Shown here: positions 6,973 through 10,883 of the stretch, in pieces
Layout of the letters: the number at the start of each line of letters is the position of its first letter
How positions within the stretch are numbered: position 1 is the stretch's first letter
Origin: Alphaproteobacteria bacterium
GTDB taxonomy: Bacteria > Pseudomonadota > Alphaproteobacteria > Rhizobiales > Xanthobacteraceae
NCBI GenBank assembly: GCA_005884745.1
Contig: VAZU01000033.1
Span: 1 to 10,883 of the forward strand
DNA: 10,883 nt
Direction: 5' to 3'
The notes under the pieces: generated by a model
Databases searched by the model: none
What the model saw: the letters and a program-made list of their open reading frames with translations, nothing else
Told to the model about the DNA's origin: nothing
Translations under genes and position numbers: made by a program

Positions 6973-7488
6973 ATGTCCTGCTTCGGTCTCGTTGCGATCG
7001 CGGTGTTCATCGTGCTTCAGTTCGCCACCGCGGCGGTCGCGGTGCAGCCGGACGAGATGCTGGCCGAGCCCAAGCTCGAGGCGCGGGCCCGAGCGCTGTC
7101 GCGCGAGCTGCGCTGCATGGTTTGTCAGAATCAGTCGATCGACGATTCCGAGGCGCCCCTCGCCCGCGATCTGCGCATCCTGGTGCGGGAACGATTGCAG
7201 GCGGGCGACAGCGATGCGCAGGTGCTCGACTTTCTCACCGCCCGCTACGGCGAGTTCGTGCTGCTCAAGCCGCCGCTTACCTGGCACACCGCGTTGCTAT
7301 GGCTCGCGCCATCGGGGGTGCTGATGCTCGGCATGGTCACGCTGATCATGGCGCGGCGACGCCGCATGGCCGGACCGATCGGAGCGGCCGGCGCTGCCGA
7401 GCCGGCGCTCACCGCGTCCGAAGAGGAACGGCTCGGCCGATTGCTGGGCTCCCAGCCGCGCGGGCCGGCCCGCAACGCCAGCCGCTGA
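6973..7488 (+). CDS. ccmH: Cytochrome c maturation protein CcmH (CycL)
   Basis: Membrane-anchored periplasmic thiol-disulfide protein of 171 residues, the short CcmH form without a fused TPR domain; CcmI supplies that part here. It keeps apocytochrome cysteines reduced for heme attachment, with CcmF and CcmI. An N-terminal export signal (MSCFGLVAIAVFIVLQFATA, likely cut near AVAV) is followed by the family motif LRCMVCQNQS with the redox pair Cys48/Cys51, then IDDSEAPLARDLR, and GDSDAQVLDFLTARYGEFVL. A C-terminal transmembrane anchor follows (about 110-130, TALLWLAPSGVLMLGMV) with a basic cytoplasmic tail. The start at 6973 gives a standard signal peptide and has a ribosome site; the frame is open from 6910, which would add 21 residues. 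A gap of 72 bases separates it from ccmF, looser than the other junctions of the operon. Confidence 0.94.
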   Translation: MSCFGLVAIAVFIVLQFATAAVAVQPDEMLAEPKLEARARALSRELRCMVCQNQSIDDSEAPLARDLRILVRERLQAGDSDAQVLDFLTARYGEFVLLKPPLTWHTALLWLAPSGVLMLGMVTLIMARRRRMAGPIGAAGAAEPALTASEEERLGRLLGSQPRGPARNASR

Positions 7489-7510
7489 TCGCGCGTCGTT
7501 CGCCTCGGCG

Positions 7511-7556
7511 GCGCCTTACCAAAGTTTAATCCGACCGACAGGGCGCCGTAAGGCGC
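7511..7556. repeat. 8-bp inverted repeat flanking an AT-rich box
   Basis: GCGCCTTA (7511-7518) and its exact reverse complement TAAGGCGC (7549-7556) are separated by 30 bases that include AAAGTTTAAT. It starts 23 bases after the ccmH stop. It could be the 3' end of the ccm transcript or a promoter/operator; no T-run follows. Confidence 0.35.
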
Positions 7557-7635
7557 GCCGCGCCATGCTGAGCGCCGCAAGAATTCGGGCGTCCACCGCC
7601 ACTCCCCGTCGCCCCCCGGCGGTGGAACGAACCCG

Positions 7636-7659
7636 GGGGCGGGCGATCTCGCCCGCCCC
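7636..7659. repeat. Perfect 11-bp GC-rich hairpin
   Basis: GGGGCGGGCGA (7636-7646) is followed after two bases by its exact reverse complement TCGCCCGCCCC (7649-7659). In RNA it would form a very stable stem of about 10 bp with a four-base loop. It lacks a T-tract, so transcription termination is not shown. Confidence 0.5.
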
Positions 7660-7690
7660 ACTCGCTCCGACTCCCGTTTCCGGCATTCGT

Positions 7691-7745
7691 CGCCCCCGCC
7701 GGGGCCGGAGTCGGGCGGGGGCGGCGGAGCAGACCCCGCCGCCCC
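7691..7745. repeat. Two overlapping, mutually exclusive 10-bp hairpins
   Basis: CGCCCCCGCC (7691-7700) can pair with GGCGGGGGCG (7714-7723). Alternatively GGGGCGGCGG (7718-7727) can pair with CCGCCGCCCC (7736-7745). The two stems share bases 7718-7723, so only one can form at a time. The layout resembles an attenuator-type switch in the leader of the regulator gene, but with only G/C bases such pairings also arise by chance. Confidence 0.35.
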
Positions 7746-7780
7746 TTCGCCTTCCTTTGCAGCTTTTGCTGGCAAGTGCT

Positions 7781-7806
7781 TGCGGAAATTCGTATCGAAT
7801 TTCGCA
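7781..7806. promoter_or_regulatory. Near-perfect dyad ahead of the regulator gene, candidate operator
   Basis: GAAATTCG (7785-7792) and CGAATTTC (7796-7803) are exact reverse complements around TAT. The symmetry extends to TGC (7781-7783) and GCA (7804-7806) with one unpaired base. It is AT-rich in a GC-rich spacer and ends 72 bases before the regulator start, a fitting place for binding of a dimeric regulator, possibly by the regulator itself. Confidence 0.45.
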
Positions 7807-7878
7807 GCACAGCGCCGACCGACGCCGGTGGATGAAAACTCCGGCACGGCGATTGCGAACGGCCGAGATCGTTGGATC

Positions 7879-8559
7879 ATGCGGTTGCTCATCATCGAAG
7901 ACGATCACGACGCCGCGGATTATCTCGCCAAGGCGTTTCGCGAAGTCGGCCACGTTGCCGACCAGGCATTCGACGGCGAGGAAGGACTGGCACTGGCACT
8001 GGACGGCCGATACGACGTGCTCATCGTCGACCGCATGCTGCCGAAGCGCGACGGCCTGTCGCTGATCGGCGCGTTGCGCGCCAGCAGCGTCGAAACTCCG
8101 GCGCTCATTCTTTCGGCGCTGGGGCAAGTCGACGACCGGGTCAAGGGATTGCGCGCCGGCGGCGACGATTACCTGGCGAAGCCCTACGCCTTCTCCGAGC
8201 TCCTGGCCCGCATCGAGGTGCTGTCGCGCCGCCGCGGCGGCCGCGGCCAAGAGACGCTCTACCGTGTCGGCGACCTCGAGCTCGACCGGCTCTCGCACCG
8301 GGTCAGCCGCGCCGAGACCGAGATCGCGCTGCAGCCGCGCGAGTTCCGGCTGCTCGAATATCTGATGAAACACGCCGGGCAGGTGGTGACCCGCACCATG
8401 CTGCTGGAGAACGTCTGGGACTACCATTTCGATCCGCAGACCAACGTCATCGACGTGCACATCTCCCGGCTTCGCTCCAAGATCGACAAGGGTTTTTCGC
8501 GACCGCTGCTGCATACGGTGCGCGGTGCGGGGTACATGATCCGTGACGGCGCTCGGTAA
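7879..8559 (+). CDS. OmpR/PhoB-family response regulator
   Basis: Two-component transcription regulator of 226 residues. The receiver domain (1-118) shows the acidic pair Asp8/Asp9 (LLIIEDDHD), phosphoacceptor Asp51 (LIVDRMLP), switch Ser79 and conserved Lys101 (YLAKPYAF). The winged-helix DNA-binding domain (about 128-222) has LQPREFRLLEYLMKHAG, VVTRTMLLENVWDY, NVIDVHISRLRSKID and VRGAGYMI. It is complete, unlike the FeuP-type gene on the left. The ATG at 7879 gives the standard N-terminus; an in-frame TTG at 7780 would add 33 residues that no regulator of this family has. The stop lies 17 bases inside the sensor kinase gene, so the two are co-translated. In rhizobia a pair of this type follows cycHJKL-degP, and a link to envelope or periplasmic stress is plausible but not shown by the sequence. 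Confidence 0.93.
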   Translation: MRLLIIEDDHDAADYLAKAFREVGHVADQAFDGEEGLALALDGRYDVLIVDRMLPKRDGLSLIGALRASSVETPALILSALGQVDDRVKGLRAGGDDYLAKPYAFSELLARIEVLSRRRGGRGQETLYRVGDLELDRLSHRVSRAETEIALQPREFRLLEYLMKHAGQVVTRTMLLENVWDYHFDPQTNVIDVHISRLRSKIDKGFSRPLLHTVRGAGYMIRDGAR

Positions 8560-9955
8560 GCTGATCCGCACCACGACGTTCAAGCTGACCCTCGTCTATC
8601 TGACGGTGTTCGCGCTGTTCGCGGTGTTCCTGCTCGGCTATTTCGCCTGGAACACGCAGCGGCTGATCACGCAGCAAATTACCGAGACGGTGGACGCGGA
8701 GATCACCGGCCTGTCCGAGCAGTACCGCCAGGGCGGCATCCGCCGGCTGGTGATCGTGGTGGAGGCGCGCGCGCGCCGCCCCGGATCGAGCCTGTATCTG
8801 GTGACGGCCTTCACCGGCGAAGCGCTCGTCGGCAACGTCGGCTCGCTGGCGCCCGGCGTGCTCGACCGGACCGGTTGGACCGAGACGTTGTATCGGCGGC
8901 AGGACGAGAGCGAAGGCGCGGAACATCAGGCGCTGGTGCGGGTGTTCCAGCTTCCGGGCGGCTTTCGGCTGCTGGTCGGCCGCGATCTCGAGGAGCGGGA
9001 GCGGCTGCAGAAGATCGTGCTGGACGCCGGCCGCTGGTCGATTGCGCTGGTCGTGGTGCTCGGGCTCGCCGGCGGCTTCTTCGTGACCCGCCGCGTGCTC
9101 CGGCGCGTGGATGCCATGACCGAGACCACGCGGACGATCATGGCCGGCGATCTCGGCGGCCGTCTGGCGATCGCCGGCACCGGGGATGAGCTCGACCGGC
9201 TCGCCTCCAATCTCAATGCGATGCTCGAGCGCATCGAAGGCTTGATGCATGGCCTCAAGCAAGTCACCGACAATATCGCCCACGACCTCAAGACGCCGCT
9301 GACGCGGCTGCGCAACCGTTGCGAAGCGGCGCTGCGCAATGCCCGCAGCGAGGCCGACTACCGCGCCGCGCTCGAAGCCACGATCGAGGAATCCGACGGG
9401 CTGATCCGGACCTTCAACGCGCTGCTCATGATCGCCCGCGCGGAATCCGGACAGGCCCGCGAGGACATGACCGAGTTCGACGCCGCCGAGATCGTCCGCG
9501 ACGTCGGCGAGCTCTACGAGCCGCTCGCGGACGAGAAGGGGCTGGCGCTCAAAATCGATGCGCCGGGGCCGGCGCCGGTGAAAGGCAATCGCGAGCTCGT
9601 CAGCCAGGCGCTCGCCAACCTCGTCGACAACGCCATCAAATACACGAGGCCGGAGGCGGCGAACGGGGCCAACGCCGAGATTCTGGTCACCGCGCAAGGG
9701 GAGGGGGACCGCATTCTGCTCGCCGTTGCCGACCACGGTCCGGGCATTGCGCACGAGGATCGCGGGCGCGTGATCGAGCGGTTCGTCCGCCTCGAGCAGA
9801 GCCGATCCGAGCCGGGCTCCGGGTTGGGCCTGAGCCTCGCCTCCGCGGTCGCTCATCTCCACGCCGGCGAGCTGAGACTCGAGGACAATGGACCCGGGCT
9901 CAGGGCGGTGATCGCGCTGCCGCGCGCCGGCCCGCAGGCGCTGCCGGCTCCTTGA
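8543..9955 (+). CDS. Sensor histidine kinase, partner of the adjacent regulator
   Basis: Inner-membrane kinase of 470 residues starting at GTG 8543, overlapping the regulator by 17 bases. Transmembrane segment 1 lies at about 13-36 (LTLVYLTVFALFAVFLLGYF), then a periplasmic sensor of about 125 residues, transmembrane segment 2 at about 165-185 (WSIALVVVLGLAGGFFVTRR), and a HAMP domain (about 186-238, with MTETTRTIMAGDLGGRL). The H-box carries His247 (NIAHDLKTPLTRLR), the N-box Asn363 (NLVDNAIKY), the G1 box DHGPG (397-401), an F-box-like VIERFVRLE, and the G2 box GSGLGLSL from 425. All boxes are intact. It should sense an envelope signal and phosphorylate the regulator at Asp51; the signal is unknown. 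The C-terminus ends in a short Pro/Ala-rich tail. Confidence 0.93.
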   Translation: MTALGKLIRTTTFKLTLVYLTVFALFAVFLLGYFAWNTQRLITQQITETVDAEITGLSEQYRQGGIRRLVIVVEARARRPGSSLYLVTAFTGEALVGNVGSLAPGVLDRTGWTETLYRRQDESEGAEHQALVRVFQLPGGFRLLVGRDLEERERLQKIVLDAGRWSIALVVVLGLAGGFFVTRRVLRRVDAMTETTRTIMAGDLGGRLAIAGTGDELDRLASNLNAMLERIEGLMHGLKQVTDNIAHDLKTPLTRLRNRCEAALRNARSEADYRAALEATIEESDGLIRTFNALLMIARAESGQAREDMTEFDAAEIVRDVGELYEPLADEKGLALKIDAPGPAPVKGNRELVSQALANLVDNAIKYTRPEAANGANAEILVTAQGEGDRILLAVADHGPGIAHEDRGRVIERFVRLEQSRSEPGSGLGLSLASAVAHLHAGELRLEDNGPGLRAVIALPRAGPQALPAP

Positions 9956-10064
9956 GCGTCGGCGAATGTCTTGTTGTTGCGGCGAACCAGAAAACAAGCA
10001 GCCGCAGCCGCGTGCAGCAACTCAGACTCGAGCTACCGATCGCATTCAAGCCGGTTGCCGACTG

Positions 10065-10096
10065 ACGCTCTCTTCCGTTTTGAGACCGAAGAGCGT
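10065..10096 (+). terminator. Hairpin after the sensor kinase gene, possible terminator
   Basis: ACGCTCT (10065-10071) pairs with AGAGCGT (10090-10096); CTCTTC (10070-10075) with GAAGAG (10088-10093) is an alternative register. It lies 110 bases after the kinase stop. There is no T-run behind it, so it is only a candidate. Confidence 0.3.
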
Positions 10097-10368
10097 AAGT
10101 GGTCGGCACCGGGATACCGGCCTGCTTACAATTGTCCGCGGTGCGCCGTTACGGATTTTCATTTTCTCGCGGTGTTGCTGAAAGGGCACAGCCATCGGCT
10201 CAGGGCCTTGCTAGGCTTCGGCCAGATGGAAAACAGTCCATGCTGAACCCCAGCATCGGATGATCACGGATCGGGGATGCCGAGCGCTTTCGCCGGCGCG
10301 GCCAAGCCTGTCGCGCTGGCGCTGATTGGATTCCAACCGCTGACGCGAGCAGCCTGCTGAGTCTATGG

Positions 10369-10378
10369 AAGGGAGAGG
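10369..10378 (+). promoter_or_regulatory. Strong ribosome binding site of the right-edge gene
   Basis: The purine stretch AAGGGAGAGG ends 4 bases before the ATG at 10383, one of the best Shine-Dalgarno matches in the window. It is the main support for that start. Confidence 0.7.
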
Positions 10379-10382
10379 ACAA

Positions 10383-10883
10383 ATGACGCGGATTAGCAAG
10401 AAAGGGCGCGTGAAATCCTCAGCGCTATGGGCCGTGCCGCTGATCGTCGCGGGCTTGCTCTGCCTGCCGGCGTTGGGCTGGGCCAAGGAGCGACGAGAAC
10501 CTCCCCCCGCGCCTACGACCGGCCAGCCGGCGTCACCCGATCCGGCGCCCGCCGCGGCACCTGCAAGGGAGCCCACGGGAGGAGCGTTGGGAACGGCGCT
10601 CGCGTCCTGCGATAAAGCTTCGGAAAGCTCAGAACCTCTTACTCTGCCCGGTGCGAAAGGCGAGGTGAAGCTGGATCGTTGCTACCGGGGACGGGATCAT
10701 CTCGTTTGCAGCTTCAATGCGCTTCTGAACGAGGCAAAATCCCTGATCGAAGATTACGGAAAGATCGTCGAAGCGCGTTATCCCGACGTAAGCAACGTAG
10801 ACGGCATTTGTGGCATCAAGCCGGACAATCTTGCCACCGATCTGCAGAACGCAACCGACTTTACCGGTCGGTTCAAGGCGCTG
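10383..10883 (+). CDS. Exported protein of unknown function, 3' end off the window
   Basis: I do not recognise the family. The frame is open for 167 codons to the right edge. The N-terminus is a classical export signal: basic MTRISKKGRVKSS, hydrophobic core ALWAVPLIVAGLLCLPALG, and likely signal peptidase I cleavage after GWA (residue 34). A proline/alanine-rich linker follows (about 39-64, with PPPAPTTG and PDPAPAAAP), then a folded-looking domain from about 70 with four Cys (76, 100, 109, 143) that could form disulfides, including the motif LDRCYRGRDHLVCSF and a helix NALLNEAKSLIEDYGKIV. The mature protein would be periplasmic, tethered by a flexible linker. The start has a strong ribosome site. 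Codon use is less GC-biased than in the ccm genes. It appears to be its own transcription unit, separated from the kinase by 427 bases; no functional link to the neighbours is shown. Confidence 0.8.
   Translation, partial: MTRISKKGRVKSSALWAVPLIVAGLLCLPALGWAKERREPPPAPTTGQPASPDPAPAAAPAREPTGGALGTALASCDKASESSEPLTLPGAKGEVKLDRCYRGRDHLVCSFNALLNEAKSLIEDYGKIVEARYPDVSNVDGICGIKPDNLATDLQNATDFTGRFKAL

Larger units (their letters stand above)
7489..7878. other. 390-base spacer between ccmH and the second regulator gene, rich in inverted repeats
   Basis: No gene is supported here; open frames across it have no family signature and lack ribosome sites. In many rhizobia degP (a periplasmic protease gene) stands between cycL and this regulator pair, and it is absent. 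The spacer contains four notable inverted repeats, listed separately, and a short AT-rich box (about 7519-7530, CCAAAGTTTAAT) in otherwise extremely G/C-rich DNA. It probably carries the 3' end of the ccm transcript and the promoter of the downstream regulator gene. Confidence 0.6.
9956..10382. other. 427-base gap after the sensor kinase, no supported gene
   Basis: Short overlapping frames (for example 9971-10246) have no ribosome site or family resemblance and are taken as chance. The gap is less GC-rich than the genes on its left. It holds a hairpin candidate (10065-10096), a small perfect dyad TTGGA-T-TCCAA (10326-10336) 46 bases ahead of the next gene, and the ribosome site of that gene. 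A promoter for the following gene is expected here, but no clear -35/-10 pair stands out. Confidence 0.5.

Noticed and set aside
5094..7529. 811-codon frame on the + strand overlapping ccmF and ccmH
   Set aside because: Extremely Arg/Ala-rich out-of-frame reading; ccmF and ccmH motifs are in other frames.
7780..7878. 33-residue N-terminal extension of the right-hand regulator from TTG 7780
   Set aside because: Response regulators begin directly with the first receiver strand, as from ATG 7879; the extension also overlaps the dyad at 7781-7806.
8447..9997. 516-codon open frame on the minus strand opposite the second sensor kinase
   Set aside because: Same GC-driven artefact; the + strand frame has all kinase boxes.
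9971..10246. 91-codon + strand frame after the sensor kinase
   Set aside because: No ribosome site, Arg/Ser/Cys-rich and unlike any known family.
1..10883. tRNA/rRNA genes, CRISPR arrays, transposases, phage genes
   Set aside because: Looked for and not seen: no regularly spaced direct repeats, no tRNA-like T-loop/acceptor patterns and no transposase or integrase motifs.

Overview
The window comes from a high-GC alphaproteobacterium, most likely of the order Hyphomicrobiales/Rhizobiales (Bradyrhizobium-like families). This is judged from family resemblance, strong G/C third-position bias and gene order, not from a search. All recognised genes lie on the + strand. The core is a cytochrome c maturation (System I) operon, ccmI-ccmE-ccmF-ccmH (rhizobial names cycHJKL), with an OmpR-family two-component pair on each side.

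Left part (1-1823): the 3' part of a FeuP-type response regulator gene and a complete FeuQ-type sensor kinase gene. Linkage of feuPQ with cycHJKL is known from Rhizobium leguminosarum. The regulator gene is damaged: about 73 bases that should encode the first half of its DNA-binding domain are missing at 358/359. The frame change fuses the receiver domain in frame to the whole kinase, so one open frame runs from the left edge to 1823.

Middle (1925-3326): a glycine-zipper outer-membrane lipoprotein gene with a likely intrinsic terminator at its stop codon. Directly behind it sits a small ParD/ParE-like toxin-antitoxin pair that is less GC-rich than its surroundings. The antitoxin gene is intact; the toxin gene carries a one-step frameshift near 2830. 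About 370 bases without a convincing gene follow.

ccm operon (3327-7488): ccmI (TPR protein that presents apocytochrome), ccmE (covalent heme chaperone), ccmF (heme-handling and ligation membrane protein with the WWD motif) and ccmH (CxxC thioreductase). The genes are tightly packed except for 72 bases before ccmH. No ccmABCDG genes are in the window.

Right part (7489-10883): a 390-base spacer rich in inverted repeats, standing where many rhizobia carry degP; then an intact response regulator/sensor kinase pair (7879-9955) with overlapping genes; then about 427 bases without a gene; and finally the 5' part of a gene for an exported, proline-rich-linker, cysteine-containing protein of unknown function that runs off the right edge.

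I see no clearly new multi-gene system. The points most worth checking are the FeuP deletion/fusion, the toxin frameshift, the structured spacer at 7489-7878 with its near-perfect dyad, and the unknown exported protein at the right edge.
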